Assembly (NCBI RefSeq): GCF_014698045.1
Contig: NZ_JACJSE010000002.1
Span: forward strand, 186,001-250,000
Direction of reading: 5' to 3'
DNA length: 64,000 nucleotides
DNA from: Aulosira sp. FACHB-615
GTDB taxonomy: Bacteria > Cyanobacteriota > Cyanobacteriia > Cyanobacteriales > Nostocaceae
Shown piece after piece: positions 8,938 through 18,339 of this stretch. Within the stretch, counting starts at the first letter, position 1; each line of letters opens with the position of its first letter. A program made the position numbers and the translations under genes. The notes under the pieces were generated by a model, which made no database searches, was not told the DNA's origin, and saw only the letters and a list, made by a program, of their open reading frames with translations.

Positions 8938-8970
8938 GCTCCTAAAAACTTTTTTAGGAGCTTTAATTTT
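8938..8970 (+). promoter_or_regulatory. Hairpin between pilin and chaperone: terminator/attenuator overlapping a ribosome-binding site
   Basis: A perfect 11-bp stem, GCTCCTAAAAA (8938-8948) with TTTTTAGGAGC (8951-8961), separated by only two bases, is followed by TTTAATTTTT. It looks like an intrinsic terminator after the pilin gene. The 3' arm contains AGGAG (8956-8960), the only Shine-Dalgarno-like sequence ahead of the chaperone gene, nine bases before its TTG start. The structure could reduce read-through and hide the ribosome-binding site, giving much more pilin than chaperone and usher. Confidence 0.7.
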
Positions 8971-9803
8971 TGAAAATGATTACCAAAAATTTATTTATTA
9001 AATCAACTTTAAAACTAGCAAGTTGGAGTTTACTAGCAACTTTGTTAGCGAATATTCCTGCACATTCACAAGTCAATCTTTCACCAATGATTGTTGAGTT
9101 GCAGGCTAATCGTGGTCAAGCCCAAGCTAGTATTAATGTTAGTAATACAAGTGATCAGCCCTTTCGCGCTCGTGTCTATGCTCAACCTTTTACCTATGAC
9201 CGCGTGACGGGATTTACAACTTTAACTTCTAGTCCCAATGACCTGAATCCATATCTGCAATTCTCACCGCGAGAGTTAGTCATCCCTCCAGGAGTCACCA
9301 GAAAAGTGCGTTTGATAACTCGCTTTCCGCCTAATTTCCCTGAAGGAGAATATCGGGCGGTAATTTTTACTGAAAAATTGGACGAGGTGAAAGATAACAG
9401 TGGTAATAAAGTTAATATTGCCACAAGAATAGGCGCAACCATTTATGTCCACCAAGGCAATTTATCTCCCAATTTAGTAGTTGATAGTGCCGTTTGGAAT
9501 CCAGAACAGCAGCAAATTCAATTATTAATTAAAAATTCCGGTAAAGTCTCTGCTAAAACAACAGTTAAATGGACTTTACAGCAAGATAACAAGGTAATTA
9601 AACAAGGTAGGGCAGAGTCTAATTATATTATTGCTGAAAGCGATCGCTACATTCCCATCAATTATCTCCAGCCAGGAAAAACAGCCTTAGCATCTGGTCA
9701 ATATCAGCTAACAGGTGAATTACTCTGGGGTGACAAGCAACAAAATCAGCAGAAATTCAATGTCAATTTCATAATTCCTGTGCATACCGTTTCTGGTAAA
9801 TGA
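8970..9803 (+). CDS. Fimbrial chaperone, PapD-like
   Basis: Periplasmic chaperone expected to fold pilin subunits by donor-strand complementation and deliver them to the usher. The 277-residue protein has a signal peptide (residues 1-33, ending NIPAHS). An Ig-like domain follows, with the family patterns VNLSPMIVEL, ASINVSNTSDQPFRARVY and FSPRELVIPPGVTRKVRL, then FPEGEYRAVIF; a second domain follows. The annotated start is TTG at 8970, nine bases after AGGAG; ATG at 8976 is the alternative and would shorten the protein by two residues. The stop codon overlaps the usher start (ATGA at 9800-9803), indicating translational coupling. Confidence 0.85.
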   Translation: MKMITKNLFIKSTLKLASWSLLATLLANIPAHSQVNLSPMIVELQANRGQAQASINVSNTSDQPFRARVYAQPFTYDRVTGFTTLTSSPNDLNPYLQFSPRELVIPPGVTRKVRLITRFPPNFPEGEYRAVIFTEKLDEVKDNSGNKVNIATRIGATIYVHQGNLSPNLVVDSAVWNPEQQQIQLLIKNSGKVSAKTTVKWTLQQDNKVIKQGRAESNYIIAESDRYIPINYLQPGKTALASGQYQLTGELLWGDKQQNQQKFNVNFIIPVHTVSGK

Positions 9804-12442
9804 ATCAATTTCCCTGGGTGCTAGTATTTTTTACTTTTTATCTACTACCAATCACTTCTTGTCAAGTATTTGCGGCAGATTCTCACTCAAGTTTATTCCG
9901 CCAAAACACACAATCCTCTGCACCACAAATCGGGGTAACAGAGGAATTTTCTATTTTTCCCGTAGGAATCAATGTCGGTAAACAAAATGTACTTCCCAGT
10001 GTATTTGTCCGTGGTCAAGAAAACGGCACAGCAGCCGTTAACTTAGAACACTGGTTGATTTCCTATGATGCGGTGATTCAAGCTCTCAAATTATCTGTGA
10101 CATCTTTAGGCGATGGTCAGATAGAAGTGCGTTCTCCTGGGTTCGTAATTCGCCTTGACTCCCAGCAATTAATTCATGATCCAGAATTAGGTGTAGTATT
10201 TTCGATTCAACAATTACAAACTTTGTTTGGGGTGACAGCAGAGTTTGATATTAATGATTATGCCATTATCTTAAATCCGTCTTGGTTAAACCAAACAGTA
10301 TCTTCTGTTGAGCAAAAAAATGTAATTCCTCTGCAACTAGCTGGATTACCAACTGTTAAAGCTCCGCAACAAAGTATTACAGCTATTGAGCAAAGAGTCA
10401 ATACCAGTGGTTCAGGTACTTCAACGCCTACTTTTGTAGGAGAAACTATAGCTGTTGGTAGTATTTTTAATGGTAGTTTCTTTCTGCGTGGGCAGCAAAA
10501 AGACTTAACAGACTCCCAGACTTGGAATTTAGCTGAAGCTCAATATTTAAGAGAAACAGATAACGCTGATTATATTGTTGGTTCTCAGCCAACTTTTTGG
10601 CGTAGTCACAGCAGCAAACAATATTGGGGTTTGACTACGATTCAAAGACAGGGATTCAAAGCATTAATCCCCCAAGAAGGTGGTAGTTTTAGCCCCACTC
10701 AACGTTTACAAGCTGAAAAAATTAGCCGCACAATTGTTGGTGAAGCTGCACCGGGAACATTAGTTAGGTTAATGCAAGGTTTAGGCGATCGCCCAATCGC
10801 CGAAATTTTAGTAGATTCTGCGGGGATATACCGCTTTGAAAATTTAACTAGTGGACAATTATCAGCAGGTAACTATCGTGTCTTTCTGTATCCCGAAGGA
10901 AGACTAACAGCACAACCAGAAATTCGCGCTGCAACTTTCTCCAATATTCCCGGACAAATTCCCCCAGGTGCATCAGCAACAATTGTTTCCGGTGGCTGGC
11001 GACGAAAATTATCTGGCGAACCAAGTCAAAATTTTTTTGGAGATTTGCAGGAATTTCAAGGGGGAATCGCCCGTAGGTGGGGTGTGTCAGAAAATTTAAC
11101 ATTAGGCGCTGGCTTGATCTACGATCAAAATCTTCAAGCATTAGGAGAAATATTTTTTCGACCAGATAATTTTCCTCTAGAAGTGGCGGCTTCCGTACTT
11201 TCAGGCGATCAAGATGGTAAGTGGGATCTTGATGCGAATGCGCGTTTCTTTCCCACTCAGAATTTAACTGTCAAATTGAATACTGATAAATTTTCCAGCC
11301 GATTGAATTTGGATTGGCGCTTTTCGCCTCATTTAACTTTGTTGGGTAACTATGACAGTCGTCATGGTTGGGAAACTGGTGTGCAAACATCATTTAGTTT
11401 TGGAGAATGGTTTTCTTTAGGTCGTTTGAGCTTGGATGCAGAAAACCATTGCCATTGGAGCCTTGATCAACGTTTAGGGTTATTATCTTTGAGTCATCAA
11501 GGCAATGAAATTGCTACCAGATCCCAACTAAATTACAACTTATCTGGTGATACGGTTTTACAAAGTGGACATTCTCTCAGACTGGGTTATGAAACACGCA
11601 ACTTAAATCACTTTGATAACTTAGCAACTTTAGCTTGGCGTTATCGTACACCAGAACGAACTGCTGATGGTAGAAATCTTTGGGATGTGGAATTGGGATA
11701 TGGTATTGGTTCTCGTCATTCAGGGTTAATCGTCACTTTGCAAACTGCGGTGATTCCAGGGCTATTAGTGCGAGGAAGATATGAAGGCGGTTCCATTAGT
11801 TCTGATCAAACTTCTTACAGTTTAGAGATTGTCTCTAGTCTGAATTTTCATAAGGGGATATTTCCTGGCGATCGCCAATCAGATCGATTGCGTTCTGTGG
11901 GAGGATTATTGATCCAACCATTTTTTGACAAAAATAATAACAACAAACGCGATCGCGGTGAACCAATACATACAGAAAACTCTGATTTACTCTTCATCCT
12001 GAATAATTTACCCATCAAATCATTTCGTCCAGATGTTCAAAAAAAACGCATTATAGTCTCGTTAGTACCTGGAACTTATCGTCTGGATATTGATCCTTCA
12101 GGATTCCCGATAGATTGGGAAACCGCAGTTGATAGCTATGCAGTTGAAGTCATTGCTGGTAGTTATACTCCTGTGCTTGTACCTTTTCACCTCTGCTATA
12201 GTCTCTCTGGAATAGTTACAGATGAATCAGGTACTCCCATTGCAGGTGCGCGTGTCGAAGCAATTGCGCCCCAAACACAACAACGCCGTTTTTCTGTAAC
12301 TAATGATGCTGGCGTTTACTATTTAGAGCGGTTGCCCCAAGGTACTTATCACATCAAAATTAATGAGCAAGTAGCAAAACCCGATAAATTAATTTTGAAT
12401 GAATCTTCTCAACACTTCCAAGAATTAAACCTCAAACAGTAG
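9800..12442 (+). CDS. Usher-like outer-membrane protein with C-terminal carboxypeptidase-regulatory-like domain
   Basis: An 880-residue protein, the likely secretion pore for the pilin. It has a signal peptide (cleavage near residue 25, VFAADS). A periplasmic N-terminal region spans about residues 45-200. An Ig-like segment at about 310-370 (TIVGEAAPGTLVRL to GNYRVFLYPEG) could correspond to the usher plug. A long stretch of alternating aromatic beta-strands (about 390-690) suggests an outer-membrane barrel. After a Ca-binding-like DKNNNNKRDRGEP loop near 715, a carboxypeptidase regulatory-like Ig domain (SGIVTDESGTPIAGARVEAI) ends the protein. Classical usher signatures are weak, so the call depends partly on its neighbours. 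It overlaps the chaperone gene by four bases. Confidence 0.75.
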   Translation: MNQFPWVLVFFTFYLLPITSCQVFAADSHSSLFRQNTQSSAPQIGVTEEFSIFPVGINVGKQNVLPSVFVRGQENGTAAVNLEHWLISYDAVIQALKLSVTSLGDGQIEVRSPGFVIRLDSQQLIHDPELGVVFSIQQLQTLFGVTAEFDINDYAIILNPSWLNQTVSSVEQKNVIPLQLAGLPTVKAPQQSITAIEQRVNTSGSGTSTPTFVGETIAVGSIFNGSFFLRGQQKDLTDSQTWNLAEAQYLRETDNADYIVGSQPTFWRSHSSKQYWGLTTIQRQGFKALIPQEGGSFSPTQRLQAEKISRTIVGEAAPGTLVRLMQGLGDRPIAEILVDSAGIYRFENLTSGQLSAGNYRVFLYPEGRLTAQPEIRAATFSNIPGQIPPGASATIVSGGWRRKLSGEPSQNFFGDLQEFQGGIARRWGVSENLTLGAGLIYDQNLQALGEIFFRPDNFPLEVAASVLSGDQDGKWDLDANARFFPTQNLTVKLNTDKFSSRLNLDWRFSPHLTLLGNYDSRHGWETGVQTSFSFGEWFSLGRLSLDAENHCHWSLDQRLGLLSLSHQGNEIATRSQLNYNLSGDTVLQSGHSLRLGYETRNLNHFDNLATLAWRYRTPERTADGRNLWDVELGYGIGSRHSGLIVTLQTAVIPGLLVRGRYEGGSISSDQTSYSLEIVSSLNFHKGIFPGDRQSDRLRSVGGLLIQPFFDKNNNNKRDRGEPIHTENSDLLFILNNLPIKSFRPDVQKKRIIVSLVPGTYRLDIDPSGFPIDWETAVDSYAVEVIAGSYTPVLVPFHLCYSLSGIVTDESGTPIAGARVEAIAPQTQQRRFSVTNDAGVYYLERLPQGTYHIKINEQVAKPDKLILNESSQHFQELNLKQ

Positions 12443-12466
12443 GAGCAGATATTTCTCTGTTCCTAC
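12439..12466. terminator. Hairpin between convergent usher and kinase genes
   Basis: GTAGGAGCAGA and its near-complement TCTGTTCCTAC form an 11-bp stem with one mismatch around a short loop, directly overlapping the usher stop codon. It lies in the 31-bp gap between the convergent genes ending at 12442 and 12474 and may terminate either transcript. U-tracts are short, so efficiency is uncertain. Confidence 0.45.
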
Positions 12467-12473
12467 TAACAAG

Positions 12474-13568
12474 TCATAAACAAGGTAAAGTAACACTAAT
12501 CTTAGTGCCTTGACCGGGAGTACTATGAATGAAAAATTCACCTTGATACAATTTCACGATATGCTGCACAATCGCTAATCCTAAACCAGAACCTTGTTGT
12601 TCATATAACTTGCGATTAAATTGAATTAATGCCCCAATTTTTTCGATTTCTTCAGATGTCATACCTTGACCATGATCAATGACATCTAATTGATATTTAT
12701 CACCATTTACTTGGCTCAAGACTTGCACTTCATTACTGGGGAGCGAAAATTTCAAAGCATTATCTATTAGTTCTTCAACCAGAATATGCAATTTTTCTTG
12801 CGGTAATTTTAGCAGAGATTCGGTTAATCCTAACTTTAAATCTTTTTCTCTACTTGCTGCTTTCACTTTCTGAAAGCAAATCTCACTAATTACTGTTTTA
12901 CTCAAGCAGTTATCTAATTCTTCTTGAATTTGTCGCACCTTTTCTGGGTTTCTGGCGACTAGTTCCAAATTACTATAGAGTAAAAACCTTTGTGCTAGTC
13001 TATGCAACCGATTAGCTGATGTGTAAATCGATTCGACAATTTCAATTTCTTCAGATTCATCAATCATATCTGAATGCTCAATTAACAATTGAGTCATCCC
13101 AATAATGCCATTTAAAGGCGTATTAATTTCATGGGGTAATGAGTGGATAATATTCATCCGTAACTCATCTAGCTTGGCTTGCGATTGGCGATCAACCATA
13201 GCTTTTTTGTTCAGCCGGACGGCAATTGCATTCAGCAGTTCTTCGGGAGTAAAGGGCTTAGTTAAATAGTCATCAGCACCAAAATCCATTCCTACACGAA
13301 AATCTGAACGTTCTGCTTTTGCCGTCACAAATATTAAAGGGATATTAATCGTTGCTTCATTTTGACGCAGCGCCGATAGCACACTATAGCCATCTAACTC
13401 AGGCATCATAATGTCGCAGATAATTAAATCGGGTAATTGTGTCTGAGCAATTTCTAATCCTATTTTGCCATTGGGTGCTGCCAAGGTTTCAAAGTTGGAA
13501 AATTGTAAAATTTCCAGAATATTTTCTCGAACTTGGGGTTCGTCTTCTATAATCAAAATTGTGTTCAT
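12474..13568 (-). CDS. Receiver-histidine kinase hybrid (REC-HisKA-HATPase)
   Basis: A 364-residue cytosolic protein with an N-terminal receiver in place of a sensor. Asp52 (IICDIMMPELDG) is the acceptor, with the conserved Lys in LTKPFTPEE. The dimerization/phospho-acceptor helix carries His146 in SLPHEINTPLNGI. The ATPase domain shows the N box (ELIDNALKFS), DHGQGM and GSGLGLAIVQHIV. Such proteins behave as response regulators whose output is kinase activity. No membrane segment is present. It is the last gene of a minus-strand signalling run (18636 to 12474) and converges with the pilus operon. Confidence 0.92.
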   Translation of the reverse strand: MNTILIIEDEPQVRENILEILQFSNFETLAAPNGKIGLEIAQTQLPDLIICDIMMPELDGYSVLSALRQNEATINIPLIFVTAKAERSDFRVGMDFGADDYLTKPFTPEELLNAIAVRLNKKAMVDRQSQAKLDELRMNIIHSLPHEINTPLNGIIGMTQLLIEHSDMIDESEEIEIVESIYTSANRLHRLAQRFLLYSNLELVARNPEKVRQIQEELDNCLSKTVISEICFQKVKAASREKDLKLGLTESLLKLPQEKLHILVEELIDNALKFSLPSNEVQVLSQVNGDKYQLDVIDHGQGMTSEEIEKIGALIQFNRKLYEQQGSGLGLAIVQHIVKLYQGEFFIHSTPGQGTKISVTLPCL

Positions 13569-13678
13569 CTAAAGAATTTAAAAAGATAAATTATTGTTTT
13601 TGGGAATAGAATGACAACCCTGATAGCCTTAAAAATATATAGGTATTGGAATCAATAATCTCAGGCATCAAATACAAT

Positions 13679-14413
13679 TTATTTACTGTGATGAAGTAAA
13701 TTAAACTTTTGCAAAATTTTGGCATTTTCTGGAGTTAATAATGCTTGTAAATTTTTCATTTCATTTAAAAGCATTATTTCCCGGTCATACTCTTCTTGTA
13801 AAATCTTCAAGTAGCGATCGCGGTCATTATCTGATTGCACCTGCTTGAGCATATGCACCGCCATATTAATATTAGAAAGCGGATTACTTAAATCTTGCAA
13901 CAGCTTTTCTAAAACATCATTCCGCATATCAGCCAACTGCTTAGTTTCTTCTAACTTTTGCTGGCTAACTTGAATTTCTTGTTTGAGTTTGATATTTTGT
14001 TGACGTTCTTTTTCATACTTTTGTTTCATCAAGGTAGGTTTTACTACCCGTGCTAATCTCATCTCAATTGCCTTCAACAGTTCTTCTGGTGAAAAAGGTT
14101 TTGTGATGTAATCATCTGCTCCTAATTCCATGCCATAACGTAAATCACTACGCTCAACTTTTGCTGTCAGCAAAATTACCGGGATAGAATCAGTTTCCGG
14201 GTCTTCACGTAAGGCTTTAAGTACGCCATAACCATCTAAATCAGGCATCATAATGTCACAACATATCAAATCTGGTTTGTCTGATTTAGCTAGGCTTAAT
14301 CCATCGATGCCATTATTCGCACTAATAGTCTGAAAATCCGATAAACCTAAAATCTGCTGAATGTTCGAGCAGATTTGAACTTCATCTTCAATCACTAATA
14401 TTTTTTTGGTCAT
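13679..14413 (-). CDS. Response regulator with coiled coil and degenerate kinase-like dimer domain
   Basis: A 244-residue protein. Residues 1-125 are a canonical receiver (Asp53 in ICCDIMMPDLDG; Lys in ITKPFSPEE). Residues 130-180 form a charged coiled coil, followed by a stretch resembling a HisKA dimer helix, LLQDLSNPLSNINMAV, in which the phospho-acceptor His is replaced by Asp. No ATPase domain follows. It is closely related to the receiver of the neighbouring hybrid at 12474-13568, from which it may derive by duplication and loss. It may act as a dimerising phosphate sink or scaffold; no enzymatic output is visible. Confidence 0.88.
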   Translation of the reverse strand: MTKKILVIEDEVQICSNIQQILGLSDFQTISANNGIDGLSLAKSDKPDLICCDIMMPDLDGYGVLKALREDPETDSIPVILLTAKVERSDLRYGMELGADDYITKPFSPEELLKAIEMRLARVVKPTLMKQKYEKERQQNIKLKQEIQVSQQKLEETKQLADMRNDVLEKLLQDLSNPLSNINMAVHMLKQVQSDNDRDRYLKILQEEYDREIMLLNEMKNLQALLTPENAKILQKFNLLHHSK

Positions 14414-14583
14414 TAATTTTATTAAAAAATTATCTCAAAAGTTTCCCCATATTCATCTGCACAGAAGAAAGTCTATGAGGAAGTTTGCTAAGTCTAGAAG
14501 TTAGCTCACCTAGACTTATTACCACATAGATTCTCTATATTTATATTTCCCAAAAATCAGTGATGAATAACATCAAATAAAAT

Positions 14584-17500
14584 TTAATTTACTGATTTAA
14601 CCACCAAGGGTAATTCCACTCTAAATGTTGTCCCAAAGCCGACTTGACTGGCGATGGTAATTCTGCCTTGATGTAGGTCTACACACTTATGAACGATTGC
14701 CAAACCCAATCCTGTACCGGGGACATTCCCCACATTACTAGCTCGGAAAAATGGCTCAAACAAGTTTTGATGTTCTTCGGGAGAAATGCCAATACCTTCA
14801 TCTTGAATGAGAAAAACAGCATTTTGATTTTGAATTAATAAATCAATTTGAATACGACTGTTATTTGGTGAGTATTTGACTGCGTTAGAAAGCAAGTTGC
14901 TTAAGATTTGTCGCAGGAGTTTTTTATCCATATAAGCCATGACTGACTCACCATCTAGCTGGCTATTTTGAGGCGGATGACAAAAAACTAAATGATGTTC
15001 AGGAGAACTCAGTTGAATTTCTTCGACTAAGGTATGACAGAAATTGACTAAATCAAGATAATTTGGCTCAAAAGCTAATTTACCTGCTTCAGCTTTATTA
15101 ATTAGCAAAATATCATCTAAAAGTTGAGTAGTGTGCTGTACATAGGTTTGAATGCACTGGAGATGTTTTTGTTTTTGTTGTTCCTCCAGTTTATGGCTGA
15201 AGCTTTTTAAAATACCAGCCGAAGAAGCAATGACAGCTAAAGGAGTGCGGAACTCATGGGAGGTCATGGAAATAAACCGAGATTTTAACTCGCTGAGTTC
15301 TTTTTCTTTGGCTAATGCTTTGCAAATATCTGCTTCTGCTTTTTTGCGATCGCTAATATCCCGACAGACACAAATTAAATCACCTTGTTCGGAAATAGTT
15401 AAGGATACTTCCTCAGCAAAATAACTACCATCTTTACGTTTGGCGATCGTCTCCCCTCGCCAATGTTTCTGCTGCATTAAAGTGGGAAAAATTTCGTTTT
15501 CAAAACGTTGAACTTCTTGTGGCTCGTAAATTTCTGACCAACTCTTACCAATCAGTTCTTCTGGATTAGTATAGCCAAACATCTCAACATGAGCTTGATT
15601 CAGATAAGTGTAGACATTACCACTTAAAATTGCAATTCCATCTATAGCTGCTTCAACTGCGGCAAATTGACGTTTTAAATCTTCTTCGGCTTGTTTTTGA
15701 TTCCGAATATCTTTCACTATTCCCACCGAATAAAGTGGTTTACCAACCACATCTCGAATTAGAGAAACTGTGAGATTAATCCAAATCGGATGACCATTTT
15801 TATGTAAACACCGCTTTTCTATGGAAAATGTTTCTATTTCTCCTGAAATTAATTTTGCTAAGTTTTTTTGATGATGGGCAATATCATCTGCATAAGTCAA
15901 ATCTTTAAAGGTTTTATTCATCAGTTCTACTTGGCTATAACCCAACAGTTCACATAATTTTTGATTGACCTTGAGTAACTGCCCATCTAAAGTTTCTAGT
16001 TTAATTCCTACAGCAGCTTGATTAAAAATAGCTCTGAGTTCAGCTTCACTTTCTTGTAATGCTAAAGTGCGCTGCTCAACCCTAGCTTCTAAATCTCGAT
16101 TCAGTTGTTGCAGTGCTTCTTGCGCTCGTTGTAAAGCAATTTCTGTTTGCTTGCGATCTGTAATATCGTTGGTAATAATTACTGCACCTGTAACTTGTTG
16201 GTTGTGCCAAATGGGGCCAATCTGAGAGTGACAATATTGCAAATTTGTTTGCCTGTCTAAAGCACGAGTTTCGTAGCTGACAACTTCTCCTTGGGCAAAA
16301 ACCTTCTCTAAAGCAGAACGTTGAATTTCCGAGTCTTCTGGTAATACATAGTCATCAATACTTGTACCTACAACTTCCTCCCAGGATAGATGGGGTGTAG
16401 TTTGGTTAATAAAAGAAATTTTCCCTTCAGCATTAACAACTCGTACCATGCTAGGTGTACTTTTCAAGACAGAGCGCAACATGGCTTCTGATTCTGCTAA
16501 GGCAATTTCTGCTTGCTTGCGTTCTGTAATGTCAATTCCCACAGCCACCGCCGCCGTGTTTTGTTGATATTTTTGCGCTATGACTAAGTATTTACGTGTG
16601 AACCCGTTGATTTGGGTATCGACAACACTAGAATCAGCTACATCTTGTCGATGTAGAAAGTCGTGCATAAACTCTGTAAATTGGGGGCTATTTTGCAGAA
16701 AACCCAATTCTTGTCCCACAAAATTATCGGCTGTTAAGTTGAAACTTTCCGCCAAATGACGATTCACCCCTAAATAATAGCCATCCGTACTTACCCAAGA
16801 TACAAACCCTGGTACTGCATCTAAGACTGTTTGTAATTGTTCTTTGGCTTGTTGCAGTTCTTCTTGGGCTTGGCGACTTTCGGTGATGTCTATCCCTGTA
16901 CAGACGATATAGTGAATTTGGTCATCATTATTGAGTAAAACTTTATTTGACCAGGAAATTAAGCGGCGATCGCCATCCTGATTAATTAAAATAGCTTCAT
17001 AACGTTGGGGAAACTCTCTGGTTGCCAAATTTTGAAAGAGATTTTTCAGACATTCTGTGATGTCTGGTAACATCAGCACATTCCAAACAGATTTTCCTTG
17101 AGCCGCTTCAAATGCGTAACCTGTAGCTTGTTCGCAAGTCTGATTAAAGCGGACAATTCTTCCTTGACTATCTAAGACAACTACTAAAGCATCTGTCAGA
17201 TTAAAAATTGTCGAAATAAAATTACGCTCTAAACGCAACTCAGCCTCAATGCGTTGGCGTTCGGCAAGCTTGACTCGCGCATAATTATATAGTCCAGCTT
17301 GTTGAATAGTAACTGCCAGTAGACTCGTAGGTGTCACTAATCCAATCAATTCCTCTTGCTCCCCGATAATTGGTAGATGACAAATCCGATGTTTTCTCAG
17401 TAAATTTAACGCTGTAAAAACATCTTTAAAATCTTCTATCTTCAGCGTTACTAACTCTGTTGTCATCACTTCAGCAACACTGATACCTTCTAGATTCTTT

Positions 17501-17784
17501 CTTTCGGCTGCCATTTTAATTAAGTCTCGCTGGGTGAGAATCCCGACTAACTGCGAGTCATCAACCACTAAAACACAACTAGCAACTTGAGATGCAATAT
17601 TATTAATATCTTTAGTGAAGTTGTTTGATGCAGAATTATTTTTGCTAGGCGCATCCCGAAAATTAGCTTGTGCTTCATTTATGAGAGCAATCACATCCAG
17701 AAGCCGCATCTTGGGATGAACCGTTAGCGGCTGACGGACGATAGTCTGGTGTATATTATCGGGGCTGTGATAGTTGAGAAGCAT
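14584..17784 (-). CDS. Multi-sensor histidine kinase: two CBS, five PAS, HisKA, HATPase
   Basis: A 1,066-residue soluble sensor kinase. Residues 15-165 hold a CBS pair (VGILTQRDLIKMAAE; ICHLPIIGEQEELIGLVT), which in other proteins binds adenine nucleotides. Five PAS domains follow at roughly 185-305, 312-422, 430-545, 575-697 and 702-815, each closing with the PAC pattern ITERKQAE or similar. Phospho-His843 lies in TSHEFRTPLAVI, and the ATPase domain contains NLLSNAVKYSP, DEGIGI and GTGLGLAIVHKCV. No transmembrane segment or C-terminal receiver is seen, so phosphate must go to a separate regulator; the two receiver proteins encoded just downstream are obvious candidates. Ligands of the PAS domains are unknown. 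Confidence 0.93.
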   Translation of the reverse strand: MLLNYHSPDNIHQTIVRQPLTVHPKMRLLDVIALINEAQANFRDAPSKNNSASNNFTKDINNIASQVASCVLVVDDSQLVGILTQRDLIKMAAERKNLEGISVAEVMTTELVTLKIEDFKDVFTALNLLRKHRICHLPIIGEQEELIGLVTPTSLLAVTIQQAGLYNYARVKLAERQRIEAELRLERNFISTIFNLTDALVVVLDSQGRIVRFNQTCEQATGYAFEAAQGKSVWNVLMLPDITECLKNLFQNLATREFPQRYEAILINQDGDRRLISWSNKVLLNNDDQIHYIVCTGIDITESRQAQEELQQAKEQLQTVLDAVPGFVSWVSTDGYYLGVNRHLAESFNLTADNFVGQELGFLQNSPQFTEFMHDFLHRQDVADSSVVDTQINGFTRKYLVIAQKYQQNTAAVAVGIDITERKQAEIALAESEAMLRSVLKSTPSMVRVVNAEGKISFINQTTPHLSWEEVVGTSIDDYVLPEDSEIQRSALEKVFAQGEVVSYETRALDRQTNLQYCHSQIGPIWHNQQVTGAVIITNDITDRKQTEIALQRAQEALQQLNRDLEARVEQRTLALQESEAELRAIFNQAAVGIKLETLDGQLLKVNQKLCELLGYSQVELMNKTFKDLTYADDIAHHQKNLAKLISGEIETFSIEKRCLHKNGHPIWINLTVSLIRDVVGKPLYSVGIVKDIRNQKQAEEDLKRQFAAVEAAIDGIAILSGNVYTYLNQAHVEMFGYTNPEELIGKSWSEIYEPQEVQRFENEIFPTLMQQKHWRGETIAKRKDGSYFAEEVSLTISEQGDLICVCRDISDRKKAEADICKALAKEKELSELKSRFISMTSHEFRTPLAVIASSAGILKSFSHKLEEQQKQKHLQCIQTYVQHTTQLLDDILLINKAEAGKLAFEPNYLDLVNFCHTLVEEIQLSSPEHHLVFCHPPQNSQLDGESVMAYMDKKLLRQILSNLLSNAVKYSPNNSRIQIDLLIQNQNAVFLIQDEGIGISPEEHQNLFEPFFRASNVGNVPGTGLGLAIVHKCVDLHQGRITIASQVGFGTTFRVELPLVVKSVN

Positions 17785-17904
17785 TATATAGATGTCTGGA
17801 ACAAGATAGATGATGAGATGTCAGGTATCATTAATATTTTTGCTTACAAAAATTTAATACACCTCAGTATTTTCTATGATCAGAATTAATCTTAAACTTG
17901 CCAG

Positions 17905-18312
17905 TCAAGGATGGTAATATATCGACCTTTTTGCAGGGAATAAAGTTGTGGGAATTGATGGCACTACTTCTATCATACAAAGTGTTCCCATCAAGGCTGT
18001 AATAATTCTTAAACCAGACTTGGTAACTATTACTTGATTTAGTTGCTGATAAATTGGGTAATTGAGACGTTTTTTAGATTTTTTATCCTTGCCAACCCTG
18101 ATTGTTAGAGAAAAATGCTGCTTTGGTAAAGGAATAGAGAATTTGATATCCACAGCCGCACAATTACTAAATTTTTGTTGAAATGCTTGTTGAATTGCTA
18201 TTAATTGTATTTCCGTAAACGTTGCTGCTGTTTGCGGCGGAATACTAGCCAAAAACTGTTTTAGAAAAGCATGATGTTTGTGCGTAGTACTTGTTAAGCT
18301 ATGGCAATACAT
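17905..18312 (-). CDS. Hypothetical protein, 135 residues
   Basis: No family recognised. The protein is basic, soluble and without signal peptide or membrane helix. A helical N-terminal half (FLASIPPQTAATFTEIQLIA, with QQAFQQKF) is followed by beta-rich text (VDIKFSIPLPKQHFSLTIRV), then a basic segment GKDKKSKKRLNYP. It lies 27 bp downstream of a small membrane-protein gene and 120 bp upstream of the CBS-PAS kinase on the same strand, so it may belong to that signalling unit. The start ATG is the first in frame. Function is not inferred. Confidence 0.6.
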   Translation of the reverse strand: MYCHSLTSTTHKHHAFLKQFLASIPPQTAATFTEIQLIAIQQAFQQKFSNCAAVDIKFSIPLPKQHFSLTIRVGKDKKSKKRLNYPIYQQLNQVIVTKSGLRIITALMGTLCMIEVVPSIPTTLFPAKRSIYYHP

Positions 18313-18339
18313 ATCTCTATGAAGGATTGTGACGGAGGA

